NCBI GenBank assembly: GCA_007135015.1
Contig: SLJS01000294.1
Coordinates: 1 to 18,957 of the forward strand
Origin: Alcanivorax sp.
GTDB taxonomy: Bacteria > Pseudomonadota > Gammaproteobacteria > Pseudomonadales > Alcanivoracaceae
Direction of reading: 5' to 3'
Length of the DNA stretch: 18,957 bases
In this document: positions 6,623-14,497 of the stretch, in pieces
How positions within the stretch are numbered: position 1 is the first letter of the stretch
Layout: each line of letters starts with the position of its first letter
Made by a program: the position numbers and the translations under genes
The notes under the pieces: model-generated
Told to the model about the DNA's origin: nothing
The model's input: the letters and a program-made list of their open reading frames with translations, nothing else
Databases searched by the model: none

Positions 6623-8080
6623 ATAGCCGCAGTGGAACCCGAACGGCACGTGATTGCGAAGCGGCACCGCCGCCACCTCCTCCAGGTTCTCGCTGCGGGC
6701 GTCGAGCAGGACCACTTCGCTGCGGTGGGTGTCGGCGTCATAGACCACCGCGCACAGCCAGCCGTCGCCTTCCGCCGGGCCACCGGGCACGAACACCGCC
6801 TCCGATGTAAACCGGCCCGGCCCCAGTTCATGGACGCTGACCCGGCCGGTTTCCTGGTCCAGCCGCTGGATGCCGTTGAAGAAACCCGGCGTCTGGCCGG
6901 GCAGCACGGCCGTGCTGTAGAGATAGCGCGTGGCCCCGCCGCTGTAGCGCTGGTCCCACTGGGGAAACTCCACGCTGGCCTCCACCGGCAGCGCCTGCTG
7001 GCGACAGCCGCCGGTGCGCAGGTTCAGCCGCAGGCGCCAGGGCTGGCCCGCCTGCGGGCTGGCGGAAGTAAACACATTGCGCAGGGCCTCGTTGACGCCG
7101 AAGTCCTCGTAACGGACCAGATCCACCACCACCTCGTCACCCTCGTCCCGGCAATTGCCGAAATGAAAGACCGCGAAGGGGTCATCCAGCTCGAAGCTGC
7201 GCACCACCTGGAGGGTCTCCAGCGACACCACATGGGCACGGATGCCGCACTCGGGCCGCCAGACCAGGGAGCCGTCAAAAGAGCGGAACCCGAGCAGAAA
7301 GGGCGCCAGCCGCTCCATGACCACCGGATGCTCCACAAGGATCAGATGGCGCTCGCTCATGCCCGCGTCATGAAAGAAGCCCGCCCGCCGCAGGGGAATG
7401 TGCGTCTTGCGGCGCATGCGCCCGGTTGGCGATAGCTCGTAGAGGTTCAGCCGCGGGCCGGTGATCCCCATGCCCACACCGTGGTTGTAGATCCGGCCGG
7501 TGCCGGGATGCACCTTCGGGTGGGCACTGAAGGGCTCCCAGGGCCGCAGCCTGCCCTCGAAACCGTGTTCGCCGCGCGTGTCCAGGGTCTCCGGGTCCAG
7601 TTCCCAGGGCCGACCTCCCTCCCAGAGCGCGAGGAGCCGGTCCTTGATGCGCAGCACATTGGTATTGGCGCAGTTGGCCGGAGGCCGGCCGATGTTGGCG
7701 CGCCAGCCGCCGGGTGCATTGTGGCCGAAGCTGCGGTAGACGATCCGCTGCTCCCGGGTTTCGCGCAGATACTTGGGGGTGCGTACATAACGATTGCGAT
7801 ACCAGGCTCCCTCGTCGGTAAAGGTCAGCGCATGCACCATGCCGTCCCCGTCGAACCAGTGACCGAACTCTTCTCCCCCGATCCGGTTGCGTCCGGGACC
7901 GATGCGGTAGAAGGTGCCGCGCACCGACTCGGGAATGCGGCCACGGATCTCGTGCCGGGGGATCCTGTACGAGAACTCCTCTTCCAGTGCCTCGAAACCA
8001 CCCACGTGGGCCAGAAGGCCCTCCGGGTCCGCCTGCCGGACCCGGTCCGTGCCACGGTGTCGCGCCATGCCCTGTGCCAT
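6617..8080 (-). CDS. Carotenoid cleavage oxygenase (RPE65/CCD family)
   Basis: 487-aa non-heme iron dioxygenase, a seven-bladed beta-propeller enzyme that splits carotenoids or apocarotenoids at a double bond. In 487-aa numbering the four iron-binding histidines are all visible: His187 (SAHPKVHP), His237 (FFHDAG), His306 (VFHFGN) and His483 (FGFHCGY, at the extreme C-terminus). Other family marks are GTFYRIGPGR near residue 55 and HWFDGDGMVHAL near 74. I chose the ATG at 8080 (MAQGMARH), with agggg just upstream; the extension to 8098 needs a TTG start. No carotenoid biosynthesis or rhodopsin gene is in the window, so the substrate cannot be told. It is monocistronic, with its own operator-like promoter, and its 3' end meets a repeat array. 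Confidence 0.9.
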   Translation of the reverse strand: MAQGMARHRGTDRVRQADPEGLLAHVGGFEALEEEFSYRIPRHEIRGRIPESVRGTFYRIGPGRNRIGGEEFGHWFDGDGMVHALTFTDEGAWYRNRYVRTPKYLRETREQRIVYRSFGHNAPGGWRANIGRPPANCANTNVLRIKDRLLALWEGGRPWELDPETLDTRGEHGFEGRLRPWEPFSAHPKVHPGTGRIYNHGVGMGITGPRLNLYELSPTGRMRRKTHIPLRRAGFFHDAGMSERHLILVEHPVVMERLAPFLLGFRSFDGSLVWRPECGIRAHVVSLETLQVVRSFELDDPFAVFHFGNCRDEGDEVVVDLVRYEDFGVNEALRNVFTSASPQAGQPWRLRLNLRTGGCRQQALPVEASVEFPQWDQRYSGGATRYLYSTAVLPGQTPGFFNGIQRLDQETGRVSVHELGPGRFTSEAVFVPGGPAEGDGWLCAVVYDADTHRSEVVLLDARSENLEEVAAVPLRNHVPFGFHCGYA

Positions 8081-8091
8081 GATCACCCCTG

Positions 8092-8140
8092 TATTCAACT
8101 GTTTGCATAAAGACTATACTCAACTTGTTGCATAGAACAA
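8092..8140 (-). promoter_or_regulatory. Promoter of the carotenoid oxygenase with twin 18-bp operator-like repeats
   Basis: On the plus strand tattcaactgtttgcata (8092-8109) and tactcaacttgttgcata (8117-8134) agree at 15 of 18 positions and are offset by 25 bp. The second contains the inverted repeat caac-tt-gttg. On the minus strand a promoter TTGTTC (8135-8140), 16-nt spacer, TATAGT (8113-8118) can be drawn. The second repeat fills the spacer and the first covers the transcription start region. This is what a repressor-controlled (or MerR-type, spacer-binding) promoter looks like. The regulator is not in the window. Confidence 0.6.
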
Positions 8141-8281
8141 GCCCCGCGTTCCCGTTTCACTGTATCCACCCTGGCCTACCCCGACAGGACCGCCGCTACG
8201 GTGGGCCCGCCTTTCCCCTGCCCCGACGGGCCGCTATGATGCGGACCTTCTCGGACCAGCGCGCAACAGGGGGACATTTCC

Positions 8282-9319
8282 GTGGAATACCGCCGTCTCG
8301 GACGCACCGATCTGGAAGTCAGCGCCATCGGCCTGGGCACCATGACCTGGGGGGAACAGAACACCCGTGAAGACGGTTTCGCCCAGATGGACATGGCCCT
8401 GGACTACGGGGTGAACTTCTTCGACACCGCCGAGATGTACTCGGTGCCCACCCGCGCGGAAACCGCCGGCAGCACCGAGCGCATCATCGGTGAGTGGTTT
8501 GCCCGCACCGGCAACCGCGAGCGGGTCATCCTCGCCACCAAGGCCACCGGGCCGGGCAAGTGGATCAGCCATATCCGCGGCGGCCCGCGGCTCAACCGCG
8601 AACACCTGTTCGAGGCGGTCGAAGGCAGTCTCCGGCGCCTGCAGACCGACGTCATCGACCTCTACCAGCTGCACTGGCCGGATCGCTTCACCAACTTCTT
8701 CGGCAAGCTGGGCTACCGCCACCGCCCGGACGAGGTCTACACGCCCATCGCCGAGACCGTGGAGGCGCTCGATGAACTCGTGAAACAGGGCAAGATCCGT
8801 CACTACGGCCTGTCCAACGAGACCCCCTGGGGCACCATGAAATACATCATGGAAAGCGAGCGCCTCGGCGCGCCGCGGCCGGTATCCATCCAGAACCCCT
8901 ATTCGCTGCTCAACCGCAGTTTCGAGGTGGGCCTGGCGGAAGTGGCACACCGCGAGGATGTGGGCCTGCTGGCCTACTCACCGCTGGCCTTTGGCATGCT
9001 CACCGGAAAATACCTGGCGGGACAGTGGCCCGAAGGCGCCCGCCTGAGTCTCTTCAAGCAGTTTTCCCGCTATACCAACCCCCAGGCCATGGCGGCGGCG
9101 GAAAAATACTGTGCGCTCGCCCGGCGCCACGGGCTCAATCCGGCGCAGATGGCCCTGCAGTACGTGACCAGCCGGCCCTTCGTGACCAGCAACCTGGTGG
9201 GCGCGACCAGCCTGGAGCAGCTGCGCGAGAATCTGGAAAGCACCCGGGTGGAACTTGACCAGGCGCTGCTCGAGGAACTGGAAACCCTTCACGCCGAACA
9301 TCACTATCCCGCGCCCTGA
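8282..9319 (+). CDS. tas: NADP(H)-dependent aldo-keto reductase, Tas family
   Basis: 345-aa (beta/alpha)8 oxidoreductase very similar along its length to E. coli Tas as I recall it (GLGTMTWGEQNT, LQTDVIDLYQLHWPDR, FGKLGY, IQNPYSLLNRSFEVGLAEV, LLAYSPLAFGMLTGKYL, final HHYPAP). The catalytic tetrad is Asp48, Tyr53, Lys87 and His131. The cofactor-binding region is at about 305-320 (VGATSLEQLRENL). The start is GTG at 8282 with aggggga 8 nt upstream. A TATGAT -10-like box lies at 8235-8240 with only a poor -35. It is divergent from the carotenoid oxygenase. The physiological substrate is unknown. Confidence 0.93.
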   Translation: MEYRRLGRTDLEVSAIGLGTMTWGEQNTREDGFAQMDMALDYGVNFFDTAEMYSVPTRAETAGSTERIIGEWFARTGNRERVILATKATGPGKWISHIRGGPRLNREHLFEAVEGSLRRLQTDVIDLYQLHWPDRFTNFFGKLGYRHRPDEVYTPIAETVEALDELVKQGKIRHYGLSNETPWGTMKYIMESERLGAPRPVSIQNPYSLLNRSFEVGLAEVAHREDVGLLAYSPLAFGMLTGKYLAGQWPEGARLSLFKQFSRYTNPQAMAAAEKYCALARRHGLNPAQMALQYVTSRPFVTSNLVGATSLEQLRENLESTRVELDQALLEELETLHAEHHYPAP

Positions 9320-9340
9320 ATGGCGCGCCCCGGACCCCCC

Positions 9341-9376
9341 CCCGCCGGAGCAGGTCACGTTATTTTCCTCCGGCGG
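9341..9376 (+). other. 10-bp hairpin downstream of the tas-like gene
   Basis: cccgccggag (9341-9350) pairs perfectly with ctccggcggg (9367-9376), enclosing a 16-base loop that includes tattttc. There is no T-run after the stem. It may act as a transcript 3' end or Rho-independent-like pause before the next gene at 9456. Confidence 0.5.
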
Positions 9377-9455
9377 GAACCCGGGGGTTGAAGCAGGCCG
9401 CTATCGGCACCATGGTTCCCCTGAAAGGCTACCGAAAACCAACAGGGGAAGCTCC

Positions 9456-9881
9456 ATGGAAAAGCTCTGGATTCTCGTCGCCGAAAGCACCCGCGCACGC
9501 CTTTTCGAAGCAAACAGCCTTCTCAAGCCTCTTTCAGAAATTCATGAGTTCCAGTTTCCCGAAGGGCGACTCCACGGGGGCGACGTGTACGCGGACCGGC
9601 CCGGGCGCCAGTTCGACCGCATGGGCGAAGGACGCCACGCCATGGAGAGCCCGGATATCAGGGAGCAACAGCATCGACAGTTTTCCCACGAAATCGCCGA
9701 ACACCTGGAAAAGGGGCGCCTCAAGAATGCCTTCGCCAGACTGATCCTCATCGCACCGCCGGACTTTCTCGGCAGTCTTCGCGAGCACCTGAGCGAGCCC
9801 CTGAAGAAGCAGGTGGAGCGGACCATTCACAAAAACCTGGTGAATGCCGCGCCGGAAAAGATCCACAGCTATATCTTCTGA
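9456..9881 (+). CDS. Host-attachment-protein family (PF10116-like) protein
   Basis: 141-aa soluble protein resembling the family annotated as 'protein required for attachment to host cells'. The N-terminus WILVAESTRARLFE (5-18) is the family signature, followed by a variable loop with HGGDVYADRPGRQFDRMGEGRHAME (about 45-70). The C-terminal part FARLILIAPPDFLGSLREHL and VERTIHKNLVNAAPEKIHSYI is also typical. The family name comes from one plant-associated bacterium and probably misleads; a relationship to the eRF1-like RNA-binding fold has been suggested for related proteins. The ATG at 9456 has aggggaa 6 nt upstream. The next gene starts 36 nt after the stop, so the two are probably co-transcribed. 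Confidence 0.8.
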   Translation: MEKLWILVAESTRARLFEANSLLKPLSEIHEFQFPEGRLHGGDVYADRPGRQFDRMGEGRHAMESPDIREQQHRQFSHEIAEHLEKGRLKNAFARLILIAPPDFLGSLREHLSEPLKKQVERTIHKNLVNAAPEKIHSYIF

Positions 9882-9917
9882 GCCCCGACACGCCACCGCC
9901 ACCGGAGGGGCTCCGCC

Positions 9918-10649
9918 ATGGAATTTCCACTGACTGTGCCGCAGTGGATGCTGGCCAGCCTGGTGGTGCTCTGCGGCACCCTGGTGCAGGGCAGTATCGG
10001 CTACGGCGTGGGGTTAATCGGAGCGCCGCTGCTGTTTCTGATTCATCCCATCCTGGTACCGGCACCGGTGGTGGTGATCGGCATGGTGGTTCCGGGACTG
10101 ATCCTGCTGCGCGAATGGCGAGCAGTGCGCCCGGCCGAAGTGGCCTGGGCGATGCCCGGCAGTATTGCCGGCACGGCCCTGGCGGGGCTACTGCTGGGCC
10201 TGGTGACCGACCGTACCCTGGGACTGCTTTTCGGAATACTGGTGCTGGCGGCCGTGGGCCTGAGCATGGCCGGGCGCGTGCCCCGGCGCAGTCCCGCCCA
10301 TCTGGTCACCGCGGCCGGGCTTTCCGGCTTCATGGGCACCACGACAGGTATCGGCGGGCCGCCGCTGGCGCTGCTGTACCAGGCAAGCACGGGCCCCAGG
10401 CTGCGCGGCACCCTGTCCGCGATCTTCGTGCCCACCGCCGTGCTGGCGTTGCTGGCACTTGGGCAGGCGCAACGATTCGGTCCCGTCGAACTGCTACTGG
10501 GCATCAGCCTGCTTCCAGCGGTCATTGCCGGTTTTGTGCTTTCCATTCCCCTTGCCGGCGTGCTGGACAGGCGCTGGCTGCGCCCCGTGGTACTGGCCGT
10601 TTCGGCGCTGGCAGCCACGGTGGCCATTGCGCGCGCACTGACCGGCTGA
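9918..10649 (+). CDS. TauE/SafE family membrane permease
   Basis: 243-aa polytopic inner-membrane protein, likely an anion (sulfite, sulfoacetate or organosulfonate) transporter. Seven or eight hydrophobic segments are visible. The internal duplication typical of TauE/SafE shows as GSIGYGVGLIGAPLL (25-39) in the first half and GTTTGIGGPPLAL (140-152) in the second. Start ATG at 9918 with ggaggg at 9904-9909; the site is part of a small hairpin (cggag with ctccg, 9903-9915) that might mask it. Substrate cannot be deduced: no sulfur-oxidation or taurine gene is adjacent. Confidence 0.85.
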   Translation: MEFPLTVPQWMLASLVVLCGTLVQGSIGYGVGLIGAPLLFLIHPILVPAPVVVIGMVVPGLILLREWRAVRPAEVAWAMPGSIAGTALAGLLLGLVTDRTLGLLFGILVLAAVGLSMAGRVPRRSPAHLVTAAGLSGFMGTTTGIGGPPLALLYQASTGPRLRGTLSAIFVPTAVLALLALGQAQRFGPVELLLGISLLPAVIAGFVLSIPLAGVLDRRWLRPVVLAVSALAATVAIARALTG

Positions 10650-10659
10650 CCGATTCTCG

Positions 10660-10708
10660 CGCGGACTGGAAAATCCCTTCGGTATATGGGGAAATAACCC
10701 GGTCCGCG
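10660..10708 (+). other. Structured leader upstream of the receiver/GGDEF-like gene
   Basis: cgcggactgg (10660-10669) pairs with ccggtccgcg (10699-10708) over 10 bp with one G-U wobble. Inside, tccc (10674-10677) can pair with ggga (10689-10692). No T-run follows. It may be a terminator-like 3' end for the permease or a folded leader for the next gene; it does not match a riboswitch class I recognise. Confidence 0.4.
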
Positions 10709-10776
10709 ACGGAAAACGCCACGGACCGCTGGCCCCGCCGAAGGGCCTCCCGGACCGGCACGAGGTGTACAGAACC

Positions 10777-11970
10777 ATGGCAAGGGAACCGCTGTCCGTT
10801 GTAATCGCCGACCCCTCACGGCTGGGCAGCCGTGTACTCGAACAGATCCTCGCCCCGCTGGTTTATCTCATTCCCTGCCGGGACAGTGCCGAAGTCCGCG
10901 CCGCACTCGCCGACAACCCGGATCTGCTGCTCGTCACCCATAACTGGCCCGAACTGGATACACTGCTTGCCGACCTGGCTCGGCAGCGCCCGGACTTCAG
11001 GGTCCTGCTGCTGGCCAGTCCGGACACGGACCCGAGCCGCCTGGCCAGCCTTTGCGAGCAACATGGCGCCGGGGTGCTGTACCGGCCCTTCGAGCCACCA
11101 CAGGTGCTGCGCGAAGTCCTCCACGCCCTGGCCAGCCCCCCGGATTCCGGCGAGCATGAAACCGCCACGCCTCCCCCTCCGGAGGAACTTGCCGGGCCGG
11201 AACTGCTGGAGCGGGACCTGGCCTTCTGCCGCCGTCACCGCCTTTCCCTGTCGGTGATTGCATTGCGCGTGGACGGGCACGCGGCACTGGCGCTGGAACT
11301 GGGCGAGAAGACATTGCGGGACATGGAATGGCTGCTTCTCGATACCCTGTCGGGCCGGCTGCGCCGCGAGGACAGCATCTGCTTCAGTCGCCCGGGGCTG
11401 ATCGTGCTGAGCCTGCCCGGCACCCCCGCACCCGGTGCCCGGGTACTCGCCCACCGACTGCGCCGCCAGCTCGACGAGGAGGGCCTGGAAGTGCGGGGCT
11501 TTCAGGTCTACCCGTCCCTGCTGGCGGGCATTCACTGCCCGCCGACAACGGAAGCGGCGACGCCGCAGCAACTCATTGACGGGGCGGTCGCGCTCAGCGA
11601 ACAGGGGCTTGCCGACTCCGACCAACAGGCGATCGTGCTCAGCCAGGCCGCGCTTGACCAGCTCGGCCTGCAGCAGGAGCCTTCCGGGCCGGCGGGGCCC
11701 GGCGACAGGGAAGACGATGATCCCGAAACCACCGAGGCAACGGCCGCCGAAGAGGAGGCCCCCGCCGAGGACACCGGCCAGCCCGACCCGGAAACCCTCT
11801 GGCGCTCACTGGAGGAGATCCTGCGCTCTGGAGAGCCGAACGCCACCTCGACCCGGGACGGCGTACTCAAGCGACTGGTGCGCGTACTGGGCCGTCTGGA
11901 CGAGAACGAGCGCATGATACTGGTGGATGAACTGCTGATGGCCTCCACCCAGTGGAACGAAATAGAATGA
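10777..11970 (+). CDS. Degenerate receiver-GGDEF-like regulatory protein
   Basis: 397-aa cytoplasmic protein. Residues 4-120 look like a CheY-type receiver: first-strand SVVIADPSR with Asp12 kept, but the phospho-acceptor position is Thr54 (DLLLVTHNWPELD) and the conserved Lys is Arg103 (VLYRPFEPP). Residues about 145-280 resemble a diguanylate cyclase domain (LERDLAFCRRH, GEKTLRDMEWLLLDTLSGRLRREDSI, VLAHRLRRQL), but the signature GGDEF is replaced by FSRPGLI at 203-209. So neither phosphorylation nor c-di-GMP synthesis is expected. A Pro/Glu/Asp-rich linker (311-338) leads to a conserved-looking helical C-terminus (340-397). I chose ATG 10777 with gaggt at 10762-10766, because a GTG at 10765 overlaps that site. 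Fold assignment is by pattern only. Confidence 0.7.
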   Translation: MAREPLSVVIADPSRLGSRVLEQILAPLVYLIPCRDSAEVRAALADNPDLLLVTHNWPELDTLLADLARQRPDFRVLLLASPDTDPSRLASLCEQHGAGVLYRPFEPPQVLREVLHALASPPDSGEHETATPPPPEELAGPELLERDLAFCRRHRLSLSVIALRVDGHAALALELGEKTLRDMEWLLLDTLSGRLRREDSICFSRPGLIVLSLPGTPAPGARVLAHRLRRQLDEEGLEVRGFQVYPSLLAGIHCPPTTEAATPQQLIDGAVALSEQGLADSDQQAIVLSQAALDQLGLQQEPSGPAGPGDREDDDPETTEATAAEEEAPAEDTGQPDPETLWRSLEEILRSGEPNATSTRDGVLKRLVRVLGRLDENERMILVDELLMASTQWNEIE

Positions 11971-12045
11971 AATCCCGTGTTTTTTCCGGCCAGACCTTCC
12001 GGGATGGCCGCAGCGGCACATGACAACAACCACGAGGAACCGGAC

Positions 12046-13185
12046 ATGTCGGGACTGGCCGGCAAACTACTGCTCTGCCTGCTGCTTGCCGCCGGCGTAA
12101 CCTGGCTGCTGCTGGAGCCGGAACAGAAACAGTGGGTCGTCGAACAACTCCACGGTACGGAAACCGTCCCGGCGGAGCCCCCAACCGTCGCCACCGGCGC
12201 CGGGCGGGACAGCGCCCGCCCCGCCGATACCCCCGCCACGGCGGCACCAGGGGCACATGCACCGGAGCAGCATTCGCAACGCTACGCCACACCCGCGGAC
12301 GTGGACTGCCGGCCCGCGGAGGCGGCTCCCACCCGGGAGCGGGAAGGAGGCATCTACAGCTGGTCCGATGAAAGCGGGCGAACCCACTTCGGTGACGCGC
12401 GCCACCGCACGGAATCGGCCCGGGATCTCACGCAAGAGTACGCCACCGGGCTGGATTTCTTTTCCTTCTCGCTGGAAGCCCACTCCGGCTCGCTGCCGCC
12501 GTTTTTCCGCGACCGCCTGACCGCCGACATCGAAGCCATTTTCCTTTTTCTATCCGGGGAGCTGGAGCTGGAACAGCTACGGCGAGTGGAACTCAACATG
12601 ATCCTGTTCGAGGACCAGGCCGCCTTTGGCCGTCTGCGCAGAGAACGCGCCCCGGGACTGAGCGCGGCGGTGGGCTTCTACTCGCTGGACGGCAATATCG
12701 CCGCCGTGCTCGAACAGCCGGACCCGAGCCACACCTACCGCATTGCCCGGCACGAAGCCACCCACATCATCAACGTCGGGCTGTTCGGAATTTCTCCCTT
12801 ATGGCTGGAGGAAGGACTGGCGGAGTACTTCAGCGACTACGGCAGCGAGGCCCTGCATCGGGAGTTCCGCCCTGCCCCCTGGCGAGTCGAACACCTGAAG
12901 CAACTGGAGCGCGCGGGGGCACTGCCCGGGCTGGAAGCGTTCCTTTCCCTTTCGCGGGAGGAATGGCTGAGTCTGGATGCGCGCACCGCCTACGGCCTGT
13001 CCTGGTCGGTGGTGGCGTGGCTGATGAATCACGAAGCGGGACGGCAATGGCTGCGGACTTTCCTCGGCCACCTTGCCGACGAGCCCTGCGTGCCCGCAAG
13101 CGGTGTGGAACAGCTGGCCCGGCACTACCCCGGCGGCGTACGGGAACTCGAGCAGGGCTGGCGCGAATGGATCGACAGCCACTGA
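12046..13185 (+). CDS. Membrane-anchored DUF4124-HExxH putative metallopeptidase
   Basis: 379-aa protein. A short N-terminus and one hydrophobic helix (about 6-23) anchor it in the inner membrane, with the rest probably periplasmic. A Pro/Ala-rich disordered stretch (about 40-95) is followed by a DUF4124-like motif, GIYSWSDESGRTHFGD (102-117), often found at the start of gammaproteobacterial envelope proteins. The C-terminal domain has the zinc motif HEATH (236-240), with WLEEGLAEYFS about 14 residues later supplying the third ligand (Glu256), as in gluzincins. So an active peptidase is plausible. The ATG at 12046 has gagga 7 nt upstream; a longer GTG form from 11977 lacks support. It follows the receiver-like gene by 75 nt. 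The substrate is unknown. Confidence 0.75.
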   Translation: MSGLAGKLLLCLLLAAGVTWLLLEPEQKQWVVEQLHGTETVPAEPPTVATGAGRDSARPADTPATAAPGAHAPEQHSQRYATPADVDCRPAEAAPTREREGGIYSWSDESGRTHFGDARHRTESARDLTQEYATGLDFFSFSLEAHSGSLPPFFRDRLTADIEAIFLFLSGELELEQLRRVELNMILFEDQAAFGRLRRERAPGLSAAVGFYSLDGNIAAVLEQPDPSHTYRIARHEATHIINVGLFGISPLWLEEGLAEYFSDYGSEALHREFRPAPWRVEHLKQLERAGALPGLEAFLSLSREEWLSLDARTAYGLSWSVVAWLMNHEAGRQWLRTFLGHLADEPCVPASGVEQLARHYPGGVRELEQGWREWIDSH

Positions 13186-13198
13186 TCAATCCCCGGAA

Positions 13199-14149
13199 TC
13201 ACTCCGCGAAACCCCCGGAAGTATCCTGGCGGCCGCCGTCCCTCTGGTAAAGTGCCTGTTGCAACGCCTGCTGGTTGGCAAACTCCCGGCGTTTGTTATC
13301 CAGATAGGTGTCTTCGTCCATTTCACGAAGCTGGTCCGGATAACGCCCGGTGAGTTCATGCCAGCGCTCGAAGCGCTCGCGCTGCTGATGCTCCCCGGGG
13401 AGCTCCAGCCCCGCCTGGAGAGCAAGATGGAGCCGCACCGTGTTGCGCTCCATCATGCCGCGCAGGCCTCGCACATACTGCCTTTCCCCGTTTTCCTCGC
13501 CCGTGGCGCTGAAACCGATCCGGTGCCGCCCGATGGTGGAGAAATACACGCGCTGGGCCCAGCGCGCCAGCATTCCGTAGCTGACCGAAAAGCTCACCTC
13601 CACCAGGGTACGCTCCTCGCCCAGCGGAATCGCCTGCATCTCTATAGCGTAATCATAAGTATTGAAAGGCCCCTCTCCACCACTGATGCGCACCAGCAGA
13701 AAGTCCTGGTCGGCATTATCGACCTCGAAACGAAAATCGCTGGCCTCCGCATCCTCCGGCTCACTGTAGTACATGCGGGCCGTATAAAGCGTAATGACCG
13801 GCGGATCACTTTCCGGGTCGTAGACACAGGCCTTGATATTGAAGTGCAGGATGGTGATTCCGCACCAGGCACGAAGGTCATCGGACATTTCGAGCAGTTC
13901 CCGGAAGGAATGGTCAACCACCGCATGAATCTCACCGCGCACGGTATCCCGAGTCATCGACGAGCTCACATGAACGGGTTCCTCGAACGACTCGGCCTCA
14001 ATGGCGGCAAGAATGCTTTCCTTGTCATCCAGCATGTCCTGGCGCGCCGATTCGCCTTCGGCAACGGCACCGCCGGCCACCACCAGCGCCGCGCCGGCCA
14101 TTACAAACCCAATGATACGTCTCAACAGAACCTCACCCTTCCCGAGCAT
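13199..14149 (-). CDS. Exported protein of unknown function, possibly SRPBCC-like
   Basis: 316-aa protein, convergent with the metallopeptidase and separated from it by 13 nt. A signal peptide (RRIIGFVMAGAALVVAGGAVA, residues 10-30) puts it in the periplasm. The central part (GEIHAVVDHSFRELLEMSDDLRAWCGITILHFNIKAC) recalls START/SRPBCC-type ligand-binding domains; Cys96 and Cys108 could form a disulfide. The C-terminal third is helical and charged. I chose ATG 14149 (ggaga upstream); a TTG at 14125, directly before RRIIGF and with gagg 5 nt upstream, would give a cleaner signal peptide. Longer extension would run into the palindromic element and is rejected. I do not recognise the family with confidence. 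Confidence 0.7.
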   Translation of the reverse strand: MLGKGEVLLRRIIGFVMAGAALVVAGGAVAEGESARQDMLDDKESILAAIEAESFEEPVHVSSSMTRDTVRGEIHAVVDHSFRELLEMSDDLRAWCGITILHFNIKACVYDPESDPPVITLYTARMYYSEPEDAEASDFRFEVDNADQDFLLVRISGGEGPFNTYDYAIEMQAIPLGEERTLVEVSFSVSYGMLARWAQRVYFSTIGRHRIGFSATGEENGERQYVRGLRGMMERNTVRLHLALQAGLELPGEHQQRERFERWHELTGRYPDQLREMDEDTYLDNKRREFANQQALQQALYQRDGGRQDTSGGFAE

Positions 14150-14497
14150 GCATTCTCCGCGAAAGCATACCAATCTGCCGCCGGGGATTCCTCCCACCTT
14201 TGGAGGGTGTCGCAAAAGGTTTGTGGGAGCGCACCTTGGGGCGCGAAAAACCTGGCACGGCGCCGGAATTCGGGGCCTTCGCGGTCCGAGGTCCGCTCCC
14301 ACAGGCGCCAGGAGACCCTTTTGCGACACCCTCTGTGAACCGGAGTCACCCCCGGAGAACCGAGCTATTCATGACTGCCCATGTCTACGCAAACCGCTGA
14401 TATCAACGTACTTCTCATTCCCGGCCTTGATGGCTTGTCCGGGCAGCCTGCACAGGGTCAGAATGAATTCCTGAATACAATAACCGGGGGACCCCAC
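14150..14497. other. 348-base intergenic region between the exported protein and the lapA-like gene
   Basis: Most is the 131-bp palindromic element at 14203-14333. The 14150-14202 part holds the ribosome binding site of the minus-strand gene and no clear promoter. The 14334-14497 part holds the ggggga site of the lapA-like gene (14486-14491) and nothing else I can identify. In-frame codons upstream of the lapA start look non-coding. Confidence 0.6.
14203..14333. mobile_element. 131-bp palindromic element with 17-bp TIRs around two inverted REP sequences (MITE/BIME-like)
   Basis: Perfect terminal inverted repeats: gagggtgtcgcaaaagg (14203-14219) and ccttttgcgacaccctc (14317-14333). Just inside them lie tgtgggagcg (14222-14231) and its complement cgctcccaca (14294-14303). 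Each inner half has REP architecture: a GTGG head, then an imperfect hairpin such as gcgcacc-tt-ggggcgc, ending in cgcgaa, with the other half in mirror orientation (ttcgcg ... ctcccac). GTGG/GTAG-headed REPs of this kind are known substrates of RAYTs in Pseudomonas and relatives. No clear target duplication is visible. It has no coding capacity. Confidence 0.75.

Noticed and set aside
5825..7435. Long plus-strand open frame (536 codons) antisense to rpsI, rplM and the oxygenase gene
   Set aside because: It runs opposite to two ribosomal protein genes and through the repeat array, giving Cys/Pro/Ser repetitive peptide; it is a GC-driven shadow.
14150..14329. N-terminal extension of the exported protein gene
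   Set aside because: It would translate through the palindromic element; the signal peptide and ribosome binding site place the start at 14149 or 14125.
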